Positions 10,268 through 23,283 of a DNA stretch of 64,000 nucleotides are shown here, piece by piece. The notes under the pieces are model-generated. The model was given only the letters and a program-made list of their open reading frames with translations, had not been told where the DNA came from and did not search any database. The position numbers and the translations under genes are program-made. The stretch is from Corella eumyota (Eukaryota > Chordata > Ascidiacea > Phlebobranchia > Corellidae): positions 14,036,591 through 14,100,590 of the forward strand of contig OY720100.1 in the NCBI GenBank assembly GCA_963082875.1, read 5' to 3'. The first letter of the stretch is position 1; every line of letters begins with the position of its first letter.

Positions 10268-13258
10268 CTAAGGGGTAAATACCTGAGGTCCTATTAGTAA
10301 ACTTTTGTTAGGTCCAACTGGTATTATTTTTTCTTTGATTAAAAGATTGGGATTTGGTCCCTTTATATTAAGTGGGTTGGGTCCTTTTGGTTGACATCGT
10401 AGTTTAGAAGTTAAACTACAAAATTCAACTTAAAATTTTTTTTAACAATAACCAAACATTTTTATAATTAAAAATAATATATTGAAACCGTCTATAAAAA
10501 ATATTTAAATTAGAATTTTACAAATAATAAAAATTATTAAAGTACCTTATTGATGTAGAGAACTGTTTATTTTTGGTCTGTATATGTAAATCGGTAACAT
10601 TTATGTTTTCTTTGATGGATGATTTAACTGTTTTAGTTTGTGATTCTGAAGCAATACTTTTCGAAATTACTTTTGCAGTTTGAGATACTTGTTCTTTTAC
10701 AGCTTCTTCTTTTAAAATAGTTGGTTTAAGGTCTGAATTGTCATCAAAAACAACTGGTTTTAATTTTTCTTGGTTGTTTTCTATAATTACTGGTTGTAAT
10801 TCAGACTGGTTGTTTTGTAAAGATACTGGTTCCATATTTGACTGATTGTTTTCTAGAGTCACTGGTTGCAATTCAGACTGGTTGTCTTGTAGAGTTACTG
10901 GTTGCATATCGGACTGGTTGTTTTCTAAGGTCACTGGTTGCAAATCAGATTGGTTAATTTTCTTGGTTACTGGTAGAGATGGCAGATTGGTTTTAATACT
11001 TGATGGTTGTAAAGCAGCCTTTTCTTCAAATACCTTTGGTCTAAAATTTAAACCAAAAAATGTTGTTTAAAATAAAAAATATTGTTTGGGTATGGTTTAT
11101 GATTTAAAAAAAGAATTTATAATAATCTGGCTGTTTAAAACTGACACTAAATCTTTTGTTTCTTTCTGAACTGGTTTAACGTATTTAACTTCTGCTTCAA
11201 GAATGCTTTTTCTTTTTTCTAATTTCTCACGCTCAAGCTGTAGAACATCTAAATTATAATATTTCTGTGTATAAATATATATTAGTTTTTTTTAAGAAAT
11301 TAATTTTTATTTATAAACTAATATACTTACTTTCTGTCATTGTAAAGTCATGTTTAGAAGATGTAAAGCACATATTAATTGTGACATCATCCAACTCTGG
11401 AAATCTTTGTTTTAATTTTCGCAAACCTTAAATAAATAATGGTTAAATTAACTCTCTGTTTTTTCAACAATAAAAATTACTTTAATACAAAGATTTCATG
11501 TTAATAATATATATATATCTATATATACTTACATTCTAATTTTTCATTCTCTGACATTTTTTTTTCTTCAGTTTTCTGTGGAATCGTTTTTTGCTGAACA
11601 GATTTTTGTCGTATTTTATCAACTTGTTGCTCAGGTAAATCAACAGGCATTGCTTTTTCTTTGTTCGCAGTTTGACTTTGGTTAATACTTTTTACTTTCG
11701 ACATAGGATTTTGAACAGGTAGAGGTTTGGCTTGATTTTGTGTAGTAGAATAATTTTTTTGCTGATTTTGAATTTTGGAATCAATGTTTTTTTTTTGTTG
11801 ATCAACAGTTTTAATACTAGTTTTTAATTCGCTGGCAACATTTTTATTTGGTTGATGTTGTTGTTGATAATTTCTGGGTTGTGTTGCAGACTTATTTGCT
11901 GGGCTAACTACAGCCTCAACAATACTACGTTGCCTATCTGTTGACATTTTTCTTTGCAATTCTTGTTTTTGTTCTCTAAAACAATTCTGTTATCATGATT
12001 TATTAAATACATAAAGACAGTACTGATGTTAGGCTAGAAAGTAAAACAAATTAGAATGCCTTGTATTTTTTTTAATCTTACAGAGCTATATCTGCAGAGT
12101 GATTTTTCATGACATTATCAATCTTATTTTTCTGGGTGCTTGTTGCAGGCTGAGCATATTCTTGTTGCTGAACCCTTTTGTTGGCTTGGAACTGTGCCTG
12201 TACCTTAAAATGTAGTTTGTAGAAATAAATTAGCATAATCTTTAGACTACCTAAAAAACTTTAATTTTTGTTTCATTATTCTTTTACTTTAAATACCATT
12301 GCTGTCGCAACTAAAACATTAGTATAAATATAATACAAGTCAAAAGTTTATATTACTGGAAATTGAATTCTTGGGTCTTCCCATTGGGTTTTTTTAGTCA
12401 AGTGATTGACATAAAACCATCTTTTTGACCCAGGATCGAATTTAGCCTCCCAGCCAGTTGGTAGAGCCTGCTGATGTACCTGAATTTTTTATTTACAAAT
12501 GCATTAAATGAGTATATATATTGTTAATATTTGAACAAACTTGAGTTTATATACCCATGAAGAAAACAACATTTTACATACATTTGTTGGAGAAGTTTGG
12601 GTTGGTGTGACTGTTTTTGTTGCAGGTCTTACAGTATTTTTAACAGTTCCCTAATAAACAAGATTGGTTAAAATAACAATTTAGTTTACTACTAGTAACA
12701 TGAAACTCGTTGGTTATATATTTTTGCTTAACACAACAGTTTGTCAAAGATTAAACTTTGTAGCCCCCTTCGGATATATACAAAAGTTAAATATAAACAG
12801 GATTTTTTTATCCTCAGTGTAAAAAAGCCAACTTCACACCTAACTTAGATTAACATTTGTTACCCTGACTTAGTCCAGAGTTGTCCTAGGAAATTTGGGA
12901 TATTAATATATAATAATAACCTAATAAGTAAAGTAAATATGAGCTCAGCAGGAGTTTATACTGTTCAAAGCAACGTACTCAAGGACATTAGCATGCTGCC
13001 TGTTAAAGCAACTGGCAAAAAATACAAACTCAAATATTAGTATTATTGTAACAAGCTTTTCATAAACCAAACTTTATTAAAACAAAATAGTTTGTTCACC
13101 TGATTAGTTTGAACTCTAGGATCGTTCCATTGCGTTTTCTTAGTCACATGATTGACATAAAACCACCGTCTTGATCTTGGGTCATATTTAGCTTCCCAGT
13201 CTGCAAAACTTTGCTGCTGGACTGGTGCACCATGCTGCATTGTATATAACAAGGTCAA
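10268..13258 (-). CDS. WW-WW-CUE protein with 12-residue repeats
   Basis: Exons 13258-13100, 12650-12582, 12479-12357, 12203-12082, 11975-11533, 11426-11331, 11248-11146, 11040-10546 and 10415-10268 give 585 residues with all phases matching. Two WW domains lie at about 18-50 and 82-114 (each with WFYVNH and TKKTQW plus DPR), which bind proline-rich ligands. A Gln/Lys-rich linker follows, then a CUE-like ubiquitin-binding segment at about 306-345 (LRKLKQRFPELDDV), a short coiled coil, six to seven 12-residue repeats of NQS-D/E-L-QPVTLEN type (about 401-483), and a C-terminus with recurring GPNP/GPNK motifs. The domains suggest a cytoplasmic adaptor joining proline-rich partners to ubiquitin; that is inference. 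I do not recognise a named orthologue. MTLL and the in-frame Met7 are both possible starts. Confidence 0.8.
10688..10945 (-). repeat. Coding tandem repeat, 36-bp unit
   Basis: The 12-residue repeats of the WW-CUE protein are encoded by a 36-bp DNA tandem repeat, still obvious at nucleotide level as recurrent ACTGGTT-type phrases, indicating expansion by slippage or unequal exchange. Confidence 0.85.
12808..13010 (-). repeat. SINE, degraded
   Basis: A diverged copy lacking a recognisable head, in the first intron of the WW-CUE gene. Confidence 0.6.
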
Positions 13259-14290
13259 GTTTTTTTTAGTTAAGTGTTGTTTTAGGCTTAATAATAAACT
13301 TTGCTTAAATTTTTAAATCTCGTTTATGCTTTGTTTACAAAATATTAAGAACAGACGACTATCCGTTTTTTTATGACGTCACGTTTAATAAAGTTTATCC
13401 TCTTTTTGGTAGTAATTTAAATAACGTTGATGTATTGTCTATAATTTGCATGACTTAATTATTAGTCTTAACAGTTGGTGTTTTACAAAACAACATGTGT
13501 TGCAAATACGCTCCTCCATTTTAACGGAAACTGTTTTGCTGTTTTACCTGGAATTTTATGATTTTCTTATTATATATTTCATCAGATTATTTACTTCTAT
13601 TGCTTGGATTTGTTTTATTGCACTGCAAATTCCATATGCCGTAGGCTTATAATCGTGTTTAAAATAAAGCTTGTTTAAATTTTTTTACGACCGCAGTAAA
13701 CACAACGCAATCATAAAATAAGGTGGTTTTTACGATTTAATTAATTTTTATGCTTAAACTGAACAAAAATTAAAAGTGAATTCGTTACAGTTGTAGGGAT
13801 AGTTTTTTAATAGGTAAATTCTGAAGGTTAGCCTTTAAAGTTATGGGAGTTTTTTCAACCATAATAAAGTTAGTTACTATTTCCGCGATAAATAAAATTA
13901 AAGGTACAAATGTAAGAAAATAAGATATTTAAAAGTTTATAAAAGTGATATAAGCAACATATTTATTGACCCAGTTGTGTTTAATTAATCTCTCTTTCAA
14001 TAAACAACCGATTTAACATTCAATGCGCGCTGTTTTGTTAATCACACAATAACTAGACCGTTAAAGTAGAACACAAAATTAATCAGCAGTGAAAACTAAA
14101 TTGCAGCCTTCTTTGTAAATTGTACCCAGTTTCTCTTTAATTTCTTGTCATTTCATAGTTGTTCAAGCAAGAAAAGGCAGTTAGCACATGACAATCCTTT
14201 ACTGTCGTGTTAAAAAGTACTTTAACGATCTCTGTTAAAGGCAAAGCAATAGGAAGGAAATACAATCTTTAACAGTTGGAATAATTTGCT
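13259..14290. other. Shared 5' region of two divergent genes
   Basis: About 1 kb separates the WW-CUE start (minus) from the SLC7A9-like start (plus), so both promoters must lie here. A perfect CRE octamer is at 13374-13381. An open frame at 13446-13652 has no support as a gene. Confidence 0.6.
13374..13381. promoter_or_regulatory. CRE octamer TGACGTCA
   Basis: Perfect palindromic ATF/CREB-type site 116 bp upstream of the WW-CUE start codon, at a plausible promoter position. Confidence 0.5.
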
Positions 14291-17200
14291 ATGGATTCTC
14301 CAAGCTTTGTCAGGTAATAACTTTAAAATTACAATGTTTGTTTATTGGTACGGTGTTATTTATTGTAAATAGGGGACTGGTACTATTTTTTGAGTGTATG
14401 TTTATCAATGTAAGAAAGTGTTAACTAATAAAATACTAAAATTCCCGTTACTACTATTCTCTGTTTTTTGTCACGCACGATTTTACTATATGTTCCTATA
14501 GCAACACGTGCTTTCGTTGATTCTTTGTTACAAGTCTCTGTTGTGGGAAAGATAACACGTGCTTGCTATTTGGATGATGCAACGTTAGTTAAACATTATA
14601 TTACGTTTAGTAAATACGAATACTAATATAACAAATAAAATTTTTTAACGCATCGTTACATACGGCTTCCCATAACATAAACGTTTAAACAGGCATATCG
14701 GTATTTTGTTATTCATGAAAATTGTCGATTTTTCGCATATTACCATTCAAAATGTGTAATTAAGCCGCTTTTAAAATGTTTTATTTTTTGTTAGTGTGGT
14801 TATATAGTGTTGCCGCAGAATCGCCTATTAATTAAATGATATAGCCATAATGAATATGCGGAAACACCTGCTTACTCTGTTGCCTAATGAAAACAATATT
14901 GGTTTGCGTTACTACTTAAAACAAAGCTAACTATTATTACCATATACAGTTTTTTTGTGAATATTTTAATTGTAATTCGTTGTGTAAAATTATATTGTTT
15001 TGTAACTTACAATTAAATAGTAAATGCTAAAGTAGGGCTTATTTAATAAACTTATATATAAGCTTATATACACCAGTCTCATAAAAGTATGCCCTTTTTT
15101 AAATGTTGGGTCAAGTAACTTTTTCTTACCATCATTATATGAATACAAACACATTTTGATATTTTCCAAAAAACTTTCATTTAGAAAAGAAGAAAAACAC
15201 CCAGATAGTATTTCAGAAGGTAATTTTATTTAAATTGCATGATTTTGCTTAATAATATGAGTTTGTTAAAGAAAAAGTTATACAAAATATATTGTAAACT
15301 TAAAATTTGACATTAAAGTGTTAATTAAAACCATGTGTTCTAGAATATAACAAATCATGACACTACCGGTGTTTGTGTATTATAATTTGACAAATTGCCA
15401 ACAATATTGTTTTAATAGGTGATGACAAAGTAGTTTTAAAGCGACAAGTAGGGTTTGTTGGTGCTGTTAGTTTGATCGTGGGTACTATAATTGGGTCAGG
15501 AATTTTTATATCACCCAAGGGGGTTTTTCGAAATGCTGGGTCACTGGGAATTGGGTTTATTGTAAGTTTAAAAATATTTTTATATAAAATTTTTATATCA
15601 AACTAATATAAACTACAAATACATAATTTAAGTATAAAAAAAATTTTTAATGGGTTTTTCTATTTAATTTATGCCATTAAACTCAAACATCAAATTTGTT
15701 ATTTTAAGATATGGTTTTTATGTGGAATTTTGTCAACTTTTGGTTCCCTCTGTTATGCTGAGTTGGGTACCATGATACCCAGATCGGGTGGGGAATACCC
15801 AATTCTTTTAACATCTTTTGGTCCCATTCCTGCATACTTATTTGCTTGGACTGCAACTTTGATTTTAAAACCATCGTCTTTTTGTTTATTGTCGTTGACA
15901 TTTGCAAAGTATGCCCTGTCTCCGGCTTATGGTAATTTATTACATTTACGATATTTTTGCTTTTTGAGAATATTTGCATCCATATATATTTTTAATAATG
16001 TTTGACAGCAGTAGGAATCTAACCCAAGACCTTAAAACATAGAAAATATTGATGTTAGCCCAATTACTGTACCAATTGTTATTTAATTACAAAAATCAAT
16101 AATATTCTTTACACAACGATAATACTTGACTTTTAATTATTTTAGGTAGTTGCGATGAAGTACCTGAAGTAGCTACAAAATTGGTGGCAGCTGCTCTTAT
16201 CATGTTAGTTGTGTTTTTAAATTGCGCCAGCGTAAAATGGTCAACAAAAGTTGTGACTTTTTTTGGCATCGGTAAAACACTCGGTCTCATTATTATTATT
16301 GTTGGAGGAATCGTAAGGCTTTGTCAAGGTAAATAAAAATTGCTTTATTTTATTTTGGTTAAAAGTTTTATATATAATATTTGACTTGCATCCTTTTTCG
16401 TATTTATTTCCTAAGGTGGGAAAATTTGTTTACCTTTACCTTAGTAAGGGATTATCCATTTCCAACAATTGGGGTCAGTAGGACTCGAACCCACGACCTC
16501 ATGCAGTAAAGCCTACATTTTAACCAATACACAATGCTCATGAAACAAAATTTATTTCATAGATATTATTTTTAATTCCTGGATATTCTTATTTGTTTTG
16601 TATTTGATAAAATATTTATTTGTATGAATTATATTATGCTATAATTTTAGTCTACATGTTAGATGATTAAAAAAAAATTATTAAACTAAATTTATGTGTT
16701 ATTTTTTTAGGTCATGTTGAGAATTTTAACAATGCATTTGATGAAGAAATACCAAGTATAGGAAGTATTACAATGGCTTTTTATCAAGGTTTGTGGGCGT
16801 TTGATGGGTGGAATCAACTAAATTATATAGTAGAAGAAGTAAAGGTAAAATTTTAAATATATATTTGCACAAAAAATGCTGTATGTATAACTAATGTATA
16901 AATTGTTGATGAATTGATATATTGGCCAAAAGTTTTCAAAATCTGGTTATTAAAATTTTAATAATTAAAATTACAATACATTTTATTTTGTATTTTTTGA
17001 ATTTTATCTATAAACTGAAGCTCTTTGCCTATGGCTTTATAATTTTTTTTTTTGGTCTAAAGTTTTTTTTAGAAAACTACTGATTTATTTAAAAGAAAAA
17101 CTTTTTTTAAAAAACACATGATAATTTCTTTAATTGATTTCGAATTATTTTTTATGTATTTTCGTATTTAGAATCCAAGTAAAACTGTGCCACGAGCATT

Positions 17201-19360
17201 AGTTGCTTCAATGTTAATTGTAACAGTGCTTTACCTTTCTACCAATGTTGCTTATCTAACTACAATGTCATTAGATACTTTACTAGCATCGCCAGCTGTT
17301 GCGGTGGTAAGGAAACATTTCATATTTTTTGTGTTTTTAACCATTTCTTTTTAACTGTACTAGTAAAATATATTTTAATAGTTTTAGATAATTGTCTGTT
17401 AGTAATAGTTTCTAAAACACATCAAAAATGTGGTAAAATTCAAAAGCTATACATTATTATTTTAAACCCTTAAGTCATATCCTTAATTGTTTAAATTACT
17501 GTAGCGATTTTATCAATGCAATTTATCCCTATTTGTTGTTTAAAATGACAGTTTAAATTAATGTAATATTAAAGTCCATTGTTATGTTAAAAATAACTGT
17601 CAAACTTATATATACTGTAAATTGGATAAACAAGTTATATAAAAAGCAGTCTATTTTTTTTCAAATAAGAAGTAGAATACAATATTGCTTGCAAAAATCA
17701 ACAACAGCTGCATTTCTAATTAATATCAAAAACTATTCATTCATATATTTTTATTTTAAAGACATTTGGCAAGGAAGTGCTTGGTGTTATGGTATGGATC
17801 GTACCACTCGCAGTATCCTGTTCAGTTTTTGGAACTTGTGTAGGATCGTGTTTCACAGCTGGTCGTATTTCCTATGCAGCAGCAAGGGAAGGGCATTTTA
17901 CTCGAGTTTTGTCTATGATAAATATACACAAGTTCACTCCTATGCCTGCAGTGTTATTTAACGTATGTTAAGTTCAATAATCAATGTGAAACCATTTTTT
18001 ATCTGATAAAATAGTTTTTATATTTAACTGAAATAAGTGTAATATTTTAACAATACTATTTTTTGATTTGTATAAATCTTTAATTGTAGTTTAATAACAT
18101 AACGACGGCGTTGTGTAGTTAACAGAACACTTGCTACACTACATGAGTTCGTGGGTTTGATTCTCAATGCTCTCATGCTAAAGGGCCTTGAGTAAGACAC
18201 TATAAATGGTATAAACTCCCTCTGAGCTAACACTTAATAAGAAGCTTATTTCTTGGGCAATTGTAATTAATGTTATGCTAAACTGCCCAAGGCAATTTAA
18301 GACTGGGTCAGGGTAACTAATGTTACTCTATGTTTAGGTTGTAAAGTTGACATTCCCACATCGAATATAAAGATATAAAATAATTTAAAATTGTTACAGG
18401 GTTTTATAGCACTTCTTATGGTTATACCGAATGATTTTGACACTCTGGTCAACTACTACAGTTTAGCCACTTGGGTGTTTTATTTTCTCACTTGTACCTC
18501 ACTTCTGTATTTAAGATATAAATTACCTAATCTTCATAGGCCAGTGAAGGTAAATTAATTTTTTTGTGTGTTATAAATTTGTTACCTCCTTTTTAAAGTC
18601 TGAATAATATAAAAGTCCTTTTCAAAGTCTGAATAATATAAAATGAAAATAGTGGGAATCAAACCCAGGACATCACGTAGTGAGGCCCAGTGCCAAGTTT
18701 TATTTAAATTTGTAAGGTGTCAAACCACAATAACGATTATATTTTTTATTTTAAAAATGGTATTTTTTAAGATAAACTGTTTTTTAATAAATATTTAATG
18801 GGTGGTATGTTAATTTAAACATTTTATAATATTATAAAGTTGGAAATTCAATCAAAAAATCTAAAAAAATTTTTTTTAGGTTCCAATTCTTATTCCAATA
18901 ATATTTTGTTTATGTTCTTTAACGTTGGTGCTAGCTCCAATAATAGATGACCCTCAGTTAATGTATATTGTTGTTTTGTTAACAATTTTACTTGGACTAA
19001 CCTTTTACTTTCCATTTGTTCATTATAAGTTAAAGAGTCAATTTATAAGTAAGTCAATTTTTTTATTATATTTATGAGTAAAAAATATAAATTTTTATTT
19101 TAAATTTTTAAGTTATATTTGTTGATAGATTGTTTAAATTGCATGTGTATTGACAGGTAATAATTGAACTATAAAAGGGTATTTACTTATTTATTGAAAT
19201 TCATGATTTTTTTTTTAAATTGGTCAATTACATTTTACACTAATACTAAGAAATTTTATTTTAATTTAAAAACGCTTTTTATAAATTAATTTTTTTAGGA
19301 TCTGTGATCTATTTTCTACAAAAATTAATGTCAGTTACAATGCCAGAAGAAGAGTCTTAG
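14291..19360 (+). CDS. SLC7A9: b0,+-type amino acid transporter light chain
   Basis: Eleven exons (14291-14313, 15185-15219, 15419-15561, 15709-15931, 16146-16328, 16711-16844, 17172-17306, 17762-17962, 18400-18549, 18880-19048, 19299-19360) give 485 residues, against 487 in human b0,+AT. It is a 12-TM APC-superfamily exchanger. The TM1 unwinding motif GSGIF is at 45-49, GGEYP and GPIPAYLF follow in TM3, and WAFDGWN (231-237) carries the Trp and Asp that shape the substrate site of the family. Cys144 lies in the loop where human b0,+AT forms the disulfide to the heavy chain rBAT, so this is expected to work as a heteromer at the plasma membrane, exchanging cationic amino acids and cystine for neutral ones. 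The C-terminus (MPEEES) resembles the human one. The paralogues SLC7A5-8, 10 and 11 are less similar by eye. Introns carry SINE copies. Confidence 0.9.
14505..14561. promoter_or_regulatory. Two identical CACGTG E-boxes in intron 1
   Basis: The phrase AACACGTGCTT occurs at 14503-14513 and again at 14554-14564, about 190-240 bp after the first exon of the transporter gene. Paired E-boxes of this kind are typical bHLH or bHLH-ZIP binding sites; function is inferred. Confidence 0.35.
16398..16545 (-). repeat. Diverged tRNA-headed repeat fragment
   Basis: Contains an antisense B-box (GACTCGAACCCACGACC) and a degraded body in intron 5 of the SLC7A9-like gene. Confidence 0.5.
18106..18380 (+). repeat. 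SINE, full length
   Basis: Ends about 20 bp before exon 9 of the SLC7A9-like gene, so its A-rich tail borders the 3' splice site. Confidence 0.8.
18590..18640. repeat. 26-bp tandem duplication
   Basis: The phrase AAAGTCTGAATAATATAAAA is present twice in tandem within intron 9 of the SLC7A9-like gene. Confidence 0.7.
18652..18715 (-). repeat. SINE head fragment
   Basis: Only the antisense B-box region (GGGAATCAAACCCAGGACATC) remains. Confidence 0.5.
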
Positions 19361-20515
19361 TAATTATTAAAATTTCGATTTATTTTACGATGCAAGAAGA
19401 ACAGTCCGAATCGGTACTTTGTATTTTTTATGTTTAAAAGCAGGCGCTTCAATATTTGAATTCCTTTTTTTACTTCATTGTTTTGTTATTTTTTTAAAAA
19501 CTAGTGTTTAACAAGTAAAAATAAAAAAAAGCTATGCTGTCTTTTGTTATGATCATTGTGATACTTTTTTGTTATTTAATATATTAACTGGCTAGTGATT
19601 TTTTTTTTTTTTTTGTATATATCTTTATCCTCGATGTGGGAAAGTCGAATGCGCGACTTAAACATAGAGTAACATCAGTTACTCCGACCCAGTCTCGAGT
19701 TGCCTGTGGCAGTTTGGGATATCATAGATTATAATTGCCCGATAATTATACTGCTGATCAAGTGCTGGCTCAGCAGGAGCTCATACCGTTTATAGCGCCT
19801 TACTCAAGGGCGCTACAGCATGAGAACAGTGGGGATTGAACCCACGACCTCATGTGTGGTGTAGTAAGTGTTCTTACCACTACACCACGCTGCCGGTTTT
19901 ACTTATTTTTTTTTACTTATTTTTTTCCCATTTTGACCAAATAAATCATGCAACTTTAATTGTTTTATTTAAATATTTTTTATAGTGCTTTTTTGTTGTT
20001 AAAAGATCAAACCTAAACAATGTTTAATGGTCGCCTTAGTTTAAATAATAAAAAAAAAAAACAGATTTATGGTTTGTACTTTTTTTTGCAATTTAGATAA
20101 TAATTTCCCATTCTCATGTAATCTGTATTGCACATTGGAATTCAATACTAATTTATAGATTATAAATAATTAAAATTGCCAAATTTAAAAAAAAACACAG
20201 ATTAAATAAACTAAAGCGTAGATGGTTTGAATTAGAAGGTAAAAAAACACAATAAAACTTTATTACTAAATTTTAGTAAATGGAGGATAAACTATAATAA
20301 ATAAATTGCATCGAGATTTTAAAACTTATTGTTCGAGCGTTTTTAAGCCGCCAGCTTTTGAGGAAGCGTGAGTTTTTTTATATCTGCGGTAATCGACAAG
20401 TTTAGTTTAGTTAACGATTAAACAGTTGGAATTTTACGTTTTGTATATTAGTGTTAACTTACAGAGTACTTTATTAACAGTGGTAGAATCGTATTTTTAT
20501 TTGTAAAACATCAAA
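19361..20515. other. Intergenic between SLC7A9-like and Tra2 genes
   Basis: 3' flank of the transporter, one full SINE, then the AT-rich 5' region of Tra2. No further exon was seen. Confidence 0.6.
19606..19896 (-). repeat. SINE, full length
   Basis: Very well preserved antisense copy with an intact head, B-box and long T run, hence probably young. Confidence 0.9.
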
Positions 20516-23283
20516 ATGAGTGACACAGAACCTGGCGAATACAAACAGGTTTGAAATATTTTAAAGTTATTTAACTATTTTTAAAACTCAAATTTTCGTT
20601 AGTTTTTGGTTAATTGGAATTTCCATATCTAAAAGTTTAATAAAATACTATCAAACAAGATGTTATAATAAAACTTGAGCTTCTTAAAATGGTCTCATGT
20701 CTGAATGTTATATTCTAATTGTTAATTCATTTATTGTTAGTTTTTTCGTTAGTTTATTGGACTTTTGTTAACTTTATTTTATTTACAGAACAGTCGAAGT
20801 CCTGAAATCAAACGATCAAAATCGAGATCTCGTTCTCATTCAAACAGAAAGTCTCCGAGCCTTCGAAGATCTTATTCTGGATCAAGATCCAGATCTAGGT
20901 CCTACAGGTAACATAAAAAAATATCAATTACTTTAACATTATGTGATTTAAAATATATATATATATATTATATTTATACTAAAAGATTTACAAAAATAAT
21001 TTTGTTAAAATTGCTTTATTTTTTATTGGTTTTCTATTTTAAAATTATTTATCTAAATTGCTCATTTTAGGTCCCGATCACGATCAAGAAGACGGAGCGA
21101 TTACAGATCGAGAACTCCGGATCGATACACAAATGGAAGATCACGTCGTTACAGTCGTTCTAGGTCAAGGTAAAACCATGACTTATATATCTGGTTTAAA
21201 CTATGTCTATAAAGTATGTTAATATATATATACATAGCCTATAAAACTTGTATTCCTGTCATATTATTGAAAACCGTGTAATTAAATAGATATTTTGACC
21301 AGAAATTGCCATTTTACTCTCATTAAGACATTTATATTAACCCTTCCTTAACATTTTCACACCAAGGATATATAAATGTAAAAAAATTATATTGAATTCA
21401 GCAACAACAAAGCTAATATTAAGCTAATAATATATTCTTATTTTTAAGATCTAGAAGTCGATCATATGGCAACCACAAGAGAGAAAGAGATAGCAGATCG
21501 CCGATGTCTGGTCGAAAACGTCATATCGGAGACAGAGTATGTTTTTTAAGATAACACAGATTTTTAAACCAATTTTAAAAGTACTTGTACCTATATACAT
21601 TTTAATATTTTGGTACATGTATTTGTTTTTATGATGGAACACTCTTATTCAAGTTTAATTTTTGCATTCAAATTTAAGTTTAACTTTGTATATATATATT
21701 TGTAACTTTGTATATATATAAAAAAAACACCATTTGTTTAACGAACTATCATGGTTTTAAAATTAAACATCATAACTTTTTAAATGTGCAGTTTTATTTA
21801 TTTTTAGTTGAATCCGCCAACTGGCAAATGTCTTGGTGTATTTGGTCTTAGTTTGTACACCAACGAAAGTGATATAAGAGGCGTCTTCAGCAGATATGGA
21901 AACATAACGAATATCAACATTGTAATTGATCAAAAGGTATTTAGACATTACTAGTAATCATTTTTTAACAAGTAAGTTAACGGTTATTTGTTTAGGCATG
22001 TTAATATATAAGGTTTTGTAAAATTTTCTAAATGTGCGTAATTTTCTAAAAAGTATATATATACATTCAATTTTTTATGCCAAATATTATTGAACTAAGA
22101 TTTTGTTACCAAATATTATTTTTTTATAAAATTTTTTTTCGTAGACCGGTCGCTCTCGTGGATTTGGTTTTGTTTACTTTGATGATGAACATGATGCTGC
22201 AGATGCAAAGGATCGAGCCAACGGAATGGAGTTAGATGGAAGAAGGATTCGAGTCGATTTCTCCATCACAAAAAGAGCTCATACTCCTACTCCCGGAGTT
22301 TATGTAGGAAGACCGTAAGTTCAAAGTTTTATTTTTTAGGGGTCTTTTTTTTATTTTTCTACTATTTTTTATTTAGTAATATTTACTATTATGTATGTTA
22401 CTGGGGTTTGTTACGGTTTTTAATTTTTTAATTTATCTGGGGCGGCATTGCAAAACTCATTAAGGTAACTTTAACGATCCCTCATGCGTCAAAATTTATC
22501 CAGCTATCCTGCTCGAAATCGGTATTACGAAACCACCTAGTTCGTTAAAAATGAGAGAGTGCAAAAAAAAAGGATTTTAGGTTACGCAAAGCGACGTTTC
22601 TTACGTTTTTACACAATATTACAGGCTACAACAAAGAAAATACTGGCGTAAAAACTATTCAAGATACAGTCTTTTTTACTGGGATTTTAAAATAATAAGT
22701 TTGAAAAACTGGTTTTGAACCTGAAAAAATAATAATAAACCTAAGATTTAAGCATGTAACTATAATTCTTATTTTTTTTAAATTGATTAAAATTTTAGTG
22801 GGTCCTCATCAAATGAAAGAGGAGACCGATATTCGGACAGACATGAACGAGATCGTGGGGATCGATATGAGCGTTATGATAGGGGTGATCGAGATAGAGA
22901 CAGGTAGTTCTAAAATTTTCATTAAAGTAATTAACTAAACAAGATCCAAATTGAAAAATTCAATCATGTTGTCCATTTAATCTCTGTATTTAAAATTTAA
23001 GTCTTTTTCATTCAAGGTATCGTGATGATTACTACCGACGAGATAGTTATCGAAGAAGTCCTTCTCCTTATTATAGCAGACGCAGGTCACCATCTCCTTA
23101 TCATAGGGACAGTTACAGAGAGAGATCACCTTATAGAAGTAAGCACTTAAAACTATTTCAATTTTGCTCTAAGCATATCTGTATTTAAATTTAATGTGTA
23201 TGTTTTTAATTACCCTTTTTGTTATAATTTACTGTATATATTTAAGTTGTTGTTAATTTTTTATTTTTTTAGGTCGCTACTAG
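20516..23283 (+). CDS. TRA2: Transformer-2 splicing regulator
   Basis: Nine exons (20516-20548, 20789-20907, 21071-21169, 21449-21536, 21808-21936, 22145-22314, 22799-22903, 23017-23138, 23273-23283) give 291 residues, close to vertebrate TRA2A/B (about 285). An N-terminal RS domain (about 14-100) is followed by one RRM from about 118 to 200 with RNP2 LGVFGLSL (122-129) and RNP1 RGFGFVYF (161-168). The family linker after the RRM begins [11 protein letters not shown], and a second RS/RD/RY-rich domain runs to the end. This layout is diagnostic of Tra2, a nuclear SR-like protein that binds purine-rich exonic enhancers and recruits splicing factors. The last coding exon is only 11 bp (SRY stop). 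The acceptor of the seventh exon is set to 22799 because only that gives consistent phase. Confidence 0.95.
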
